Assembly (NCBI GenBank): GCA_902524655.1
Contig: CABZEG010000011.1
Location: forward strand, 1-51,458
DNA: 51,458 bases
Origin: an uncultured Alphaproteobacteria bacterium
Lineage (GTDB): Bacteria; Pseudomonadota; Alphaproteobacteria; Rhodobacterales; Rhodobacteraceae
Reading direction: 5' to 3'
This document shows, one piece after another, positions 7,078-14,845 of the stretch. Position numbers and translations under genes: made by a program. The number at the start of each line of letters is the position of its first letter. Within the stretch, counting starts at the first letter, position 1. The notes beneath the pieces are model-generated. The model was not told the origin of the DNA. It searched no databases and was given only the letters and a program-made list of their open reading frames with translations.

Positions 7078-10057
7078 CTTGTTTGGTACCCTCTGGGTCA
7101 TAAAAATTAGGATCTACAATCTTTGCAAAGACAGACTCTTTGGACGAAATATCAAACTCTAAGGTTGACCCTTTTCTAGACCCACCATTCTCTATTAATC
7201 CAAGTGCTATTGATCTCTTTAAGGTGGGCGAGAAATAAGTAGAGGTCACGTGTCCAATAGCTTTACCATCTTCTACGGCATGACATCCATCCGGGAGAAC
7301 TTTGTTTGTATCAAGGGTCAGTATGCCAACGAGCTGCTTTCTAACACTAGAATTTAAATGCGGCAGACTAAATGCTTTTTTTCCTATAAAGTCTTTTTTC
7401 TTTTTCGAAACAATCCACTCCATTCCCAAGTCGTGTGGAGTAACGGTACCATCTGTTTCATCTCCGACAACTATAAATCCCTTCTCAGCCCTTAGAATAT
7501 GCAGTGCCTCAGTTCCGTAAGGTTGTACTTTGTATTTCTTTCCCGCCTTAATAAGCTTATTCCATAACTCTTCAGCTTGATTGGAATTAACCGCTAATTC
7601 GTAAGATAGTTCACCTGAGAAGGATATTCTGTAAATCCTTACCCATATATCATCGATGGTTGTTTCTATGAAGTTCATAAAAGGAAGTTTTTCTGCGGAT
7701 AAATCAATCGACTTGAAGGTTTGTAAAAGCTCCTTAGATTTTGGTCCTGCAACTGCTATTTGTGAATATTGTTCGGTTAAATTGACAATGAATACCTTTA
7801 AGTGATGCCACTCTGTCTGAAGCCATTCCTCTAACCAGGCATACACTCTATCTGCACCCCCAGATGTTGTATGACATAAAAATGATTGATCATTGAGACG
7901 TGCTACCACACCATCATCAAAAACAAAACCCGCCTCATTACACATTAGACCATATCGACATTTTCCAGCTTTTAAAGTCGAAATCATATTGGTGTAAATT
8001 AAATCTAAGAATTGACCAGCATCAGGTCCTTTGACCAAAATTTTACCGAGAGTTGATGAGTCAAGAAGACCAACATTTTTTCTAACGCTTAAAACTTCCC
8101 GACTTAGTGTTTCCTCCAAACCTTCATTACCTTTGGGATATGCGTATGCTCTTCTCCAATCTGCTACGGGTTCCCATATTGCATTATTTAACAAATTCCA
8201 TTTATCGATAGGAGTTTTTCTAACAGGCTTAAATAGCTTTTTTGCATACTGACCGGCAATTAATCCGAGTGGAATTGGTTTATATGGCGGTCTAAAAGTT
8301 GTGTGCCCAATTTTATCAACAGGTTTTCCCAAGCTTTGTGATAATACGTGAATGCCATTAATGTTTGATGTCTTACCTTGATCAGTTGCCATTCCTAAGG
8401 TGGTGTATCTTTTTGCATGTTCTACATTCTCAAACCCTTCTTGAACAGCAAGTTGCAAATCACTAACCTTCACATCATTTTGAAAATCAATATACATCCT
8501 TTTTTGTTTGTCTTTTGACGCCCCATGAGGAACTACAAAAGTTGGTTTTGTCTTTTTTTCTGGCTCTTTAGCAAATACATTTGTCTCAATATATCGTTTT
8601 GACTTGATCTTTAGGCGCGAGGCCAATTGATTGATTTTGCGTGGGACTTGGTCTTGGATATCGTAATTACTAAAGACGCCTGCACAAGCACCAAGAGCTA
8701 GCATATTGGTTTCACCTTCCCTACCTGTTGGCGTGTTTTCAGGATCAGGTTTATAAAACCCACATTCACCATCCCATAGAAGTTTACCTCCACAATGCGA
8801 CCAAAGATTTACATTTGGCGTCCATCCACCAGACACCGCTATTGCATTACAGGGGATCAATTCTTCAATTGTACCTTCACCATTTACAGAACAAATACCT
8901 ATGGCGGACACTTTTCTTTTACCCTCTACCTTACCGATGCATTTTCCAAATAGTATTCTAATACCTAAACCCTCAGCCTCTTTGGTGATTGGGTTCTCGG
9001 ATGAAGCTCTTGCGTCTAGCACCACTGGTATATCGATGCCTCTGTGTTTGAGTTCAATCACAGTTTTATACGCATAGTCATTATTGGTTGTAAGTACTAA
9101 CCGGTCACCTAATAAAACACCATATTTTTGTAAGTAATCGCGAACTGAAGCAGCCAACATTATCCCTGGCAAATCGTTATCTGGAAATACTATTGGTCTT
9201 TCAATAGCTCCAGTGCAAAGAATCATTGTTTTCGCTCGAATTTTCCATAGTGCTTTTTTGGTAGCTGTATTGCTTTGTTGATTTTCTTCATAAGCCAATA
9301 CAAAACCATGGTCGAAAATACCAGTAACGGTGGTATTTAATTTAACAGAAATATCCTTGGACTTTTTCAAAATTCCTATATTCTTTTCATGAAACCTCTT
9401 GTATCGGTCTTTCTCCTCTAGTTTAGAATCCTCTAGGTACCTTCCACCAATCACACAATCTTTCTCACAAAGCATTATTGAAAGGCCTCTGTCTCTAAGT
9501 GCTTTAGCAGTCGTTATGCCTGCTAAGCCACCTCCGATTATTAGTACATCTGTATAGTGATAAATATGTTCATAATGCTCTTCATCATACTCTCTTGGTG
9601 CCTTTCCTAACCCGGATGCTCTTCTAATCATTGGCTCGAAGAGATACTTCCATGCTGCTCTTGGCCACATAAAAGTTTTATAGTAAAAGCCTGCAGCAAA
9701 GAACCTAGAGAATACATTATTAATTGAAAGAAAATCAAATCTTAACGATGGCCAGTGATTCTGCGAAGCAACATTCATATTTTGTTTTAGCTTTACCTCC
9801 GTGGCTCTGATATTCGGTTCGAAAGAAGGCCCTTCTCCTATGCCCATAAGAGCATTTGGTTCTTCTTCACCCACCGAGAAAATACCTCGTGGCCGATGGT
9901 ACTTAAAGGATCTTGCCACGAACATTTCATTATTGGCTAGCAGAGCAGATGCAACAGTATCACCATAAAAACCCTTAAGATTTTTTCCATTAAATCTGAA
10001 ATCAACTGTTTTTTCTCTGTTTATCCGAGAACCTTCCTGTGGCAGTCTAGAACTCAT
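7070..10057 (-). CDS. soxA: Sarcosine oxidase alpha subunit
   Basis: A 995-residue subunit of the four-part enzyme that oxidises sarcosine to glycine and passes the methyl group to tetrahydrofolate, or releases it as formaldehyde, with H2O2 formed. The N-terminal 2Fe-2S-like plug domain (FRFNGKNLKGFYGDTVASAL) is followed by the NAD/FAD Rossmann motif LIIGGGLAGITTAKAL (about 175-180), a second nucleotide site (CTGAIERPIVFPDNDLPG), and from about residue 600 a GcvT-type folate-binding domain with GFIVVGDETDGTVTPHDLG near the end. The length is normal. I start at ATG 10057, which overlaps the soxD stop as ATGA, not at the TTG 9 bases upstream. Confidence 0.97.
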   Translation of the reverse strand: MSSRLPQEGSRINREKTVDFRFNGKNLKGFYGDTVASALLANNEMFVARSFKYHRPRGIFSVGEEEPNALMGIGEGPSFEPNIRATEVKLKQNMNVASQNHWPSLRFDFLSINNVFSRFFAAGFYYKTFMWPRAAWKYLFEPMIRRASGLGKAPREYDEEHYEHIYHYTDVLIIGGGLAGITTAKALRDRGLSIMLCEKDCVIGGRYLEDSKLEEKDRYKRFHEKNIGILKKSKDISVKLNTTVTGIFDHGFVLAYEENQQSNTATKKALWKIRAKTMILCTGAIERPIVFPDNDLPGIMLAASVRDYLQKYGVLLGDRLVLTTNNDYAYKTVIELKHRGIDIPVVLDARASSENPITKEAEGLGIRILFGKCIGKVEGKRKVSAIGICSVNGEGTIEELIPCNAIAVSGGWTPNVNLWSHCGGKLLWDGECGFYKPDPENTPTGREGETNMLALGACAGVFSNYDIQDQVPRKINQLASRLKIKSKRYIETNVFAKEPEKKTKPTFVVPHGASKDKQKRMYIDFQNDVKVSDLQLAVQEGFENVEHAKRYTTLGMATDQGKTSNINGIHVLSQSLGKPVDKIGHTTFRPPYKPIPLGLIAGQYAKKLFKPVRKTPIDKWNLLNNAIWEPVADWRRAYAYPKGNEGLEETLSREVLSVRKNVGLLDSSTLGKILVKGPDAGQFLDLIYTNMISTLKAGKCRYGLMCNEAGFVFDDGVVARLNDQSFLCHTTSGGADRVYAWLEEWLQTEWHHLKVFIVNLTEQYSQIAVAGPKSKELLQTFKSIDLSAEKLPFMNFIETTIDDIWVRIYRISFSGELSYELAVNSNQAEELWNKLIKAGKKYKVQPYGTEALHILRAEKGFIVVGDETDGTVTPHDLGMEWIVSKKKKDFIGKKAFSLPHLNSSVRKQLVGILTLDTNKVLPDGCHAVEDGKAIGHVTSTYFSPTLKRSIALGLIENGGSRKGSTLEFDISSKESVFAKIVDPNFYDPEGTKQDG

Positions 10058-10380
10058 TTTACCCAACCCTTGAAATCAACTCTCGAACGCCGAATGGTTG
10101 CTAAAATAGATTTGGGTGGTTGCACCTCTTTGGCTGAATACGAGCCAAATACTTGATTGGTAAGGGTACATCTAGCTGTATGGAACCATTTTCCACAACC
10201 ATAAACATGCCTCCAACGCTCAAAAATAATACCTTTATCATTTTTTCTTTCGTATAAATATTCATAGAAATCTTTATCACTTGAAGCGTGATCTCTTCTT
10301 ATTAAGTGGGCTTGACCGCCACAACTCAACTCTGTTTCATCACAATCTCTTTGGCAAATAGGGCAAAATATATTTAACAT
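10054..10380 (-). CDS. soxD: Sarcosine oxidase delta subunit
   Basis: A 108-residue zinc-binding subunit. The N-terminal zinc motif CPICQRD gives Cys6 and Cys9; the second half of the site is in WRHVYGCGKWFHTAR (His and Cys). GGQAHLIRRD and the RWRHVYGCGKWF block are the family's most conserved pieces. In the solved heterotetramer the delta subunit holds a structural zinc and packs against alpha. Strong start: ATG behind AAAGGAGA. Ten bases separate it from the soxB stop and four bases overlap soxA, so the four genes form one operon. Confidence 0.96.
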   Translation of the reverse strand: MLNIFCPICQRDCDETELSCGGQAHLIRRDHASSDKDFYEYLYERKNDKGIIFERWRHVYGCGKWFHTARCTLTNQVFGSYSAKEVQPPKSILATIRRSRVDFKGWVK

Positions 10381-10389
10381 TACTCTCCT

Positions 10390-11637
10390 TTAATGAGCCA
10401 CTGCTGCCGCAGCGCTCTCATCTATTAATCTTCCTTCTGAAAACCTATCTATTGAAAATGGAGAGGCCAACTTTCCCGGTTGCTCATTATAAATCATTTC
10501 TGCCGTAGCCCAACCTGAACCTGGGATAGCTTTAAACCCCCCAGTTCCCCATCCACAATTTATATACAAACCATCAACAGGAGTTTTAGAAATTATCGGA
10601 GATCTATCGCCTGTCATATCTACTATTCCCCCCCATTGTCGCAGTTGTCGTAAACGACTTATTACCGGAAAAGTCTCTACCAAAGCACGCACTGTTTCTT
10701 CAATATGGAGAAAGCTTCCTCGTTGACTATAGTTATTATATCCATCGGCTCCACCGCCTATAACGAGCTCGCCTTTGTCAGACTGACTTAAATATCCATG
10801 TACCGTATTAGCCATAACAACACAATCTATTATAGGCTTTATTGGCTCCGACACCAATGCTTGGAGAGCCACTGACTCAATCGGCAATCTGAAGCCTGCT
10901 AAATCAGCCAGAACACTGGAATGACCTGCAGCTACAAAACAAACTTTTTTTGCTTTTATGTTTCCTTTGGTGGTTTCCACTCCCAAAATTTTCTCTCTTT
11001 TCTTTTTCACTCCAATTACCTCACACTGCTCTATAATGTCGATGCCAAAGTCAGAGCACTTTCTAGCATATCCCCAAGCCACAGCGTCATGGCGTGCTGT
11101 TCCGCCCCTGGGCTGCCATAGTGCTCCTAGCACTGGAAACCTTGGTCCATTGATATTAATAATTGGCACTAATTCTTTTACCTTCTCTGGAGTAACCATT
11201 TTGGTATCCACCCCACTAATTCTATTTGCATGCGATGTTCTCTTCATCGCTCTCAATTCATGCTCTGTCTGGCACAACATTAAAACGCCTCTAGGGCTAA
11301 ACATGATATTATAATTGAGATCTTGTGAAAGCGTCTCATAAAGAAATCGAGACTTTTCATAAATCCCGATGGAGCTTTCTTGCAAATAGTTGGAACGGAT
11401 TATAGTAGTATTACGCCCCGTATTTCCACCACCAATCCAACCTTTTTCTATCACAGCAATATCCGTTATATTAAAATTCTTAGCCAAATAATAAGCCGTT
11501 GCGAGCCCATGGCCTCCACCACCCACGATTATTATCTGATATTCCTTCTTGGGCTGTCGTTTTGTCCAAGCCTTTTCCCAACCCAGATTATCTCTAAAGG
11601 CTTCTGTAAAAATGGAAGAAAGAGAGTATCTTTTCAA
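10390..11637 (-). CDS. soxB: Sarcosine oxidase beta subunit
   Basis: A 415-residue flavoprotein of the D-amino-acid-oxidase family, which holds the sarcosine oxidation site. FAD motif: IIIVGGGGHGLATAYYLA. His183 in GGTARHDAVAWGYAR matches the histidine that binds FMN covalently in characterised beta subunits. The C-terminal GWGTGGFKAIPGSGWATAE closes the flavin site. TTG start at 11637 preceded by AGGGGAAA at good spacing. First gene of soxBDAG; the cluster lacks neighbouring glyA, purU or folD genes that often accompany it, so the one-carbon steps must be elsewhere. Sarcosine use fits a cell that degrades glycine betaine, choline or creatine derivatives. Confidence 0.97.
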   Translation of the reverse strand: MKRYSLSSIFTEAFRDNLGWEKAWTKRQPKKEYQIIIVGGGGHGLATAYYLAKNFNITDIAVIEKGWIGGGNTGRNTTIIRSNYLQESSIGIYEKSRFLYETLSQDLNYNIMFSPRGVLMLCQTEHELRAMKRTSHANRISGVDTKMVTPEKVKELVPIININGPRFPVLGALWQPRGGTARHDAVAWGYARKCSDFGIDIIEQCEVIGVKKKREKILGVETTKGNIKAKKVCFVAAGHSSVLADLAGFRLPIESVALQALVSEPIKPIIDCVVMANTVHGYLSQSDKGELVIGGGADGYNNYSQRGSFLHIEETVRALVETFPVISRLRQLRQWGGIVDMTGDRSPIISKTPVDGLYINCGWGTGGFKAIPGSGWATAEMIYNEQPGKLASPFSIDRFSEGRLIDESAAAAVAH

Positions 11638-11735
11638 ATTTTGTTTCCCCTAAATAACCCTTGTTTGGCTAGTACAAAAAATATATACCAATGACTACGT
11701 TTCCCTCAGAACTACGCCCTGGACAAGAAATAGAT

Positions 11736-12464
11736 ATGTACTTTTCAATTCTACTATTTGTTATAATCCTTACAAGCTTGTTTTTATCCTTTAGATACTT
11801 TATTTCTATATCGCACGTAGCTAATAAAAATCAAAAAAATCTATCTTCTTCGGAAACAATAATCAATAAACGCTTCGTATTTTCCATGCTAAGTTTTATT
11901 TTTCTCACTGTTTTACTTTATTCTAGTTTGGGAAGACCTGATCTCCTTCAACCGCAATTACAGCAAAAAAAATTAGAACTTCCCTATATGCAAAGCCTTC
12001 AGCTTAAAGAAGATGCGGGTGGGAATGCAGAACTGCTTTCATTATATAAAAAACTTAAGATGACACTGGTAAAAAGACCAAACGACATACCTGGGTACAG
12101 TTTATTGGTAAAAACCTGCCTTAGTTTGAATAAATACTCAGAAGCACGTATAGCACAAGAAAAAGTACTATCTTTGAAAAGTAAGTCCTCAAATTTAGAT
12201 GATTATATCCTCTTATTGGATACATACTTTATTGCAGCTGGGGGAAGATTCTCAATAGAGGCATCAAAAATTTTAAATAGAATGAAAAATGAATATGCTT
12301 TGAGTGAAAATATTCACTTTTTTACAGCCTTGGAGCACATAGAGCGAAAAGAGTATCAGTCTGCTATAAGTGTTTATAAAAAACTTAAAAATAAAAATAC
12401 GCTTAAAAAAGAAAAGTTAATATTATTAAAGAATAAACTTGAAAACTTGGGCCTTCCGATTTAG
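11736..12464 (+). CDS. ccmI: Cytochrome c biogenesis protein CcmI/CycH-like
   Basis: About 242 residues. Two membrane segments (about 3-22 and 52-72 from ATG 11736) enclose a charged cytoplasmic loop, and the segment after the second helix contains the LGRPDLLQPQL motif, close to the LGSPDLP motif found in CcmI. The rest is a helical, TPR-like periplasmic domain (KRPNDIPGYSLLVKTCLSLNKYSEA). CcmI presents apocytochrome c to the CcmFH haem-ligation complex. I prefer ATG 11736 over ATG 11691, since the longer version adds 15 polar residues ahead of the first helix; the ribosome site is weak in both cases. No other ccm genes are here. The call rests on architecture and is moderately sure. Confidence 0.75.
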   Translation: MYFSILLFVIILTSLFLSFRYFISISHVANKNQKNLSSSETIINKRFVFSMLSFIFLTVLLYSSLGRPDLLQPQLQQKKLELPYMQSLQLKEDAGGNAELLSLYKKLKMTLVKRPNDIPGYSLLVKTCLSLNKYSEARIAQEKVLSLKSKSSNLDDYILLLDTYFIAAGGRFSIEASKILNRMKNEYALSENIHFFTALEHIERKEYQSAISVYKKLKNKNTLKKEKLILLKNKLENLGLPI

Positions 12465-12477
12465 TGAAAAAAATAGA

Positions 12478-12963
12478 ATGATTAGGGAAAATTTAAATGA
12501 ATTTTTTAATGACACAAAAAGAGTTGGCCCTTTTCTAGGCATTGACTTAGGAGAAAAAAGGGTTGGCTTGTCTATATCAGACAGAACCCAAAGTATAGCG
12601 TCAAACTATGCTACTCTTCAAAAGAAAAAATTTTCCGTTTTTTCTTTAGACCTTAAGTCAATTATTGATAAAGAAATCGTTTGCGGAATAGTAATTGGGT
12701 TGCCTTTAAATATGGACGGATCAGAGGGGCCAAAATGTCAATCTGCCCGTGATTTTGCTAAAAACTTTTCTAACATTGTCGACCTTCCCATAACATTTTG
12801 GGATGAAAGGCTAACAACGGTTGCTGCGGAAAGATCTCTTTTGTCGGCCGATTTATCACGAAAAAAAAGACGGCAAGTGATTGACACAGTTGCCGCTGTT
12901 TTGATTTTACAAAATTTACTGGATCGTTTAAAAAACATGGATCTAAGAATGAATGAAAACTGA
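12478..12963 (+). CDS. ruvX: Putative pre-16S rRNA nuclease / Holliday junction resolvase-like protein (YqgF)
   Basis: A 161-residue RNase H-fold protein. The catalytic acids are Asp23 in LGIDLGEKRVGLSIS, Glu110 in FWDERLTTVAAE and Asp136 in VIDTVAAVLILQ, and GLPLNMDGSEG is the usual glycine-rich strand. YqgF acts in maturation of the 5' end of 16S rRNA in E. coli, and was earlier proposed to resolve Holliday junctions. Start chosen at ATG 12478 (14 bases after the preceding stop); the frame is open to 12439 but that would overlap ccmI. The 3' end faces dusA with only 35 bases between. Confidence 0.94.
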   Translation: MIRENLNEFFNDTKRVGPFLGIDLGEKRVGLSISDRTQSIASNYATLQKKKFSVFSLDLKSIIDKEIVCGIVIGLPLNMDGSEGPKCQSARDFAKNFSNIVDLPITFWDERLTTVAAERSLLSADLSRKKRRQVIDTVAAVLILQNLLDRLKNMDLRMNEN

Positions 12964-12980
12964 CGTCAGCTAATTGAAGA

Positions 12981-13000
12981 TAAAAATGGACTGCTCCATT
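12981..13000 (-). terminator. Weak Rho-independent terminator after dusA
   Basis: On the minus strand, AATGGA (13000-12995) and TCCATT (12990-12985) can pair across a four-base loop, and the second arm runs straight into five T residues ending at 12982. The hairpin overlaps the dusA stop codon. The stem is only six base pairs, so efficiency would be low. Confidence 0.4.
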
Positions 13001-13988
13001 AACAATAGATCGGAACCAAGTTAGAAAGCCTCTCTAATTTTTCCGAATCTGTTGTTTCATTGCAGAATAAAACACGTTTGAACTCCTTTGAGTTCGCTCG
13101 GCCTTTAAATGCGCCCTTCAAATGTTTTAAAATTCCTTTTATCGCTGTCCCTTCAGATTTTTCTCGATTACAATACTCAATCATACTCCTAATGACATCT
13201 TTCATACTTTTGACCTTTTCCTTTTGATCAAAAATTTCATTGTCTACATTCAATAATATTGATGGATTTTGATACGCTTCTCTACCAATCATTACACCTG
13301 CAACTCGATTTTTCACACAAGATTTCATCTCTTTTAAGTCAGTTAACCCTCCATTTAAAATGATATCAAGTCCTGGAAAATTTTTTTGCATTTCATAAAC
13401 TAAAGGATATTGGAGCGGAGGTATTATTCTATTGTCTTTCGGGGACAGACCTTGAAGTAGCGCTTTCCTAGCGTGTATAATAAACACGCTGCAACCTGAG
13501 TTTGCCACCTTTGTTATAAATTCAGGTAGTACTTCATCAGGCCTCTGATCATCTACTCCAATTCTTGACTTTACGGTTACTGGAATTTTTCCTGCAGAGC
13601 GTTTCATTGCTTCTACACAAGATCTAACTAAATCAATTTTTTTCATGAGTGCTGCTCCGAAGTTTCCAGATTTTACTCTAGATGACGGGCATCCAACATT
13701 TAGGTTAATCTCATCATATCCAAAGTCCACGGCTATCTTAGTGGCTTCAGACAAAAGCTTTGGATCATTTCCTCCTAGTTGTAGAGCGACAGGATGCTCA
13801 ATAGGATTAAACTTCAAAAACCTTTCTCTTTCACCAAAAATAATTGCTCTGTCAACAATCATTTCAGTATATAACAAGGCGTGTTGCGACAATTGTCTGT
13901 GGAAGTATCTACAGTGCCTATCAGTGCAATCCATCATAGGTGCAACGCTTAGTAGTCTATTTAAGCTATCCAACCAACTTCTCTTCAC
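12999..13988 (-). CDS. dusA: tRNA-dihydrouridine synthase A
   Basis: About 329 residues, the FMN enzyme that reduces U20/U20a in the tRNA D loop. The N-terminal SVAPMMDCTDRHCRYFHRQL is diagnostic for DusA, not DusB or DusC. The catalytic cysteine is in NLNVGCPSSRVKSGNFG (Cys100 with this start) and the FMN-phosphate region is GVMIGREAYQNP. The start lies between TTG 13997, GTG 13988 and TTG 13976; all overlap or abut the stop of the upstream amidotransferase gene, whose stop is at 13966-13968. I picked GTG 13988, but the difference affects only a few poorly conserved residues. Probably translated with the upstream gene. Confidence 0.94.
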   Translation of the reverse strand: MKRSWLDSLNRLLSVAPMMDCTDRHCRYFHRQLSQHALLYTEMIVDRAIIFGERERFLKFNPIEHPVALQLGGNDPKLLSEATKIAVDFGYDEINLNVGCPSSRVKSGNFGAALMKKIDLVRSCVEAMKRSAGKIPVTVKSRIGVDDQRPDEVLPEFITKVANSGCSVFIIHARKALLQGLSPKDNRIIPPLQYPLVYEMQKNFPGLDIILNGGLTDLKEMKSCVKNRVAGVMIGREAYQNPSILLNVDNEIFDQKEKVKSMKDVIRSMIEYCNREKSEGTAIKGILKHLKGAFKGRANSKEFKRVLFCNETTDSEKLERLSNLVPIYC

Positions 13989-14748
13989 TGCTAGCAAAAG
14001 TCTCGTTGCTTAATGCATCTCCAAAAGCTGAAAATAACTTCACTGAATTCTCATCTCTCGAAGCCTGCCACTCAGGATGCCATTGCACAGCCAGACAAAA
14101 TCCCTTTGACCCAGCAATTGATATAGCTTCTGGTGTGCCATCAGGTGCATAGCCATCTATTGATACCCTCTGTCCTGGTTGGTCGATGCCCTGTCCGTGT
14201 AGAGAGTTGACATTAATCTCTTTTTTACAAAATATCTTCTCGAAGATACTACCAGGCAAAAAAGTTACCTTATGTCTAAGTGCAAATTTCTGTTCCAAAG
14301 TGCCATCAGGTGGCATTCTGTGGTTCATCCTGCCGGGTAAATCACGTATTTCAGGATGCAAAGAGCCTCCAAAGGCTACATTAAACTCTTGAAAGCCTCT
14401 ACATATACCTAAAATAGGTTTTCCAATCCTCTCACATGCCTTTATTAGAGGAATTACAACTTGATCTCTTCCCACATCAAATTCCCCATGCTCTTTAGTT
14501 GCTTTTTGTCCGTAAAATTTTGGATGAACATTTGGCCGCCCGCCCGTAAATATAAAGCCATCACATATGTCGATGAGTTCTTCAGTGGTTGCGTTTTTCG
14601 GCACCCCTGGCACTACAAGCGAAATTGCGTTGCAGATTTCCATAATTGGCTCGATATTCATTAAACCCGTTGTTTGAGCTGGATAGGTGTCATTGATTAA
14701 GTGCGAGTTTCCTATTATGCCTACAACTGGCTTCAATATATTCTCCAA
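13966..14748 (-). CDS. Class I glutamine amidotransferase-like hydrolase (peptidase C26; PuuD-like)
   Basis: A 260-residue protein of the gamma-glutamyl-gamma-aminobutyrate hydrolase family. The catalytic triad is visible: Cys116 in LGICRGFQEFNV, and His224 and Glu226 in AVQWHPEW. PuuD frees GABA from gamma-glutamyl-GABA in putrescine breakdown; other members hydrolyse different gamma-glutamyl amides. No other Puu genes are near, so the substrate is uncertain. FTGGRPNVHPKFYG matches the oxyanion region of the family. Start is TTG at 14748 with GGAG nearby. The gene is divergent from pepN and is followed directly by dusA. Confidence 0.88.
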   Translation of the reverse strand: MENILKPVVGIIGNSHLINDTYPAQTTGLMNIEPIMEICNAISLVVPGVPKNATTEELIDICDGFIFTGGRPNVHPKFYGQKATKEHGEFDVGRDQVVIPLIKACERIGKPILGICRGFQEFNVAFGGSLHPEIRDLPGRMNHRMPPDGTLEQKFALRHKVTFLPGSIFEKIFCKKEINVNSLHGQGIDQPGQRVSIDGYAPDGTPEAISIAGSKGFCLAVQWHPEWQASRDENSVKLFSAFGDALSNETFASSEEKLVG

Positions 14749-14845
14749 AGCATCATTCGAATAGCTAAATAGCTATATTTTTTAATAAATCCTGTTATCT
14801 ATTAAAACATATTGTTGGATAAGTCAAAGTCGACATAAAGGAGGC

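Noticed and set aside
10958-11314. 118-codon plus-strand frame inside soxB
   Set aside because: Antisense shadow of a strongly conserved soxB coding sequence; the predicted product has no family features.
12960-12969. CTGACGTCAG palindrome after ruvX
   Set aside because: It overlaps the ruvX stop codon region and a 10-base palindrome alone is not evidence for a site.
14765-14790. ATAGCT-AAAT-AGCTAT hairpin with T-run upstream of pepN
   Set aside because: Looks like a weak terminator but lies between divergent genes, so it has no gene to terminate. Could be an operator; not supported enough to list.
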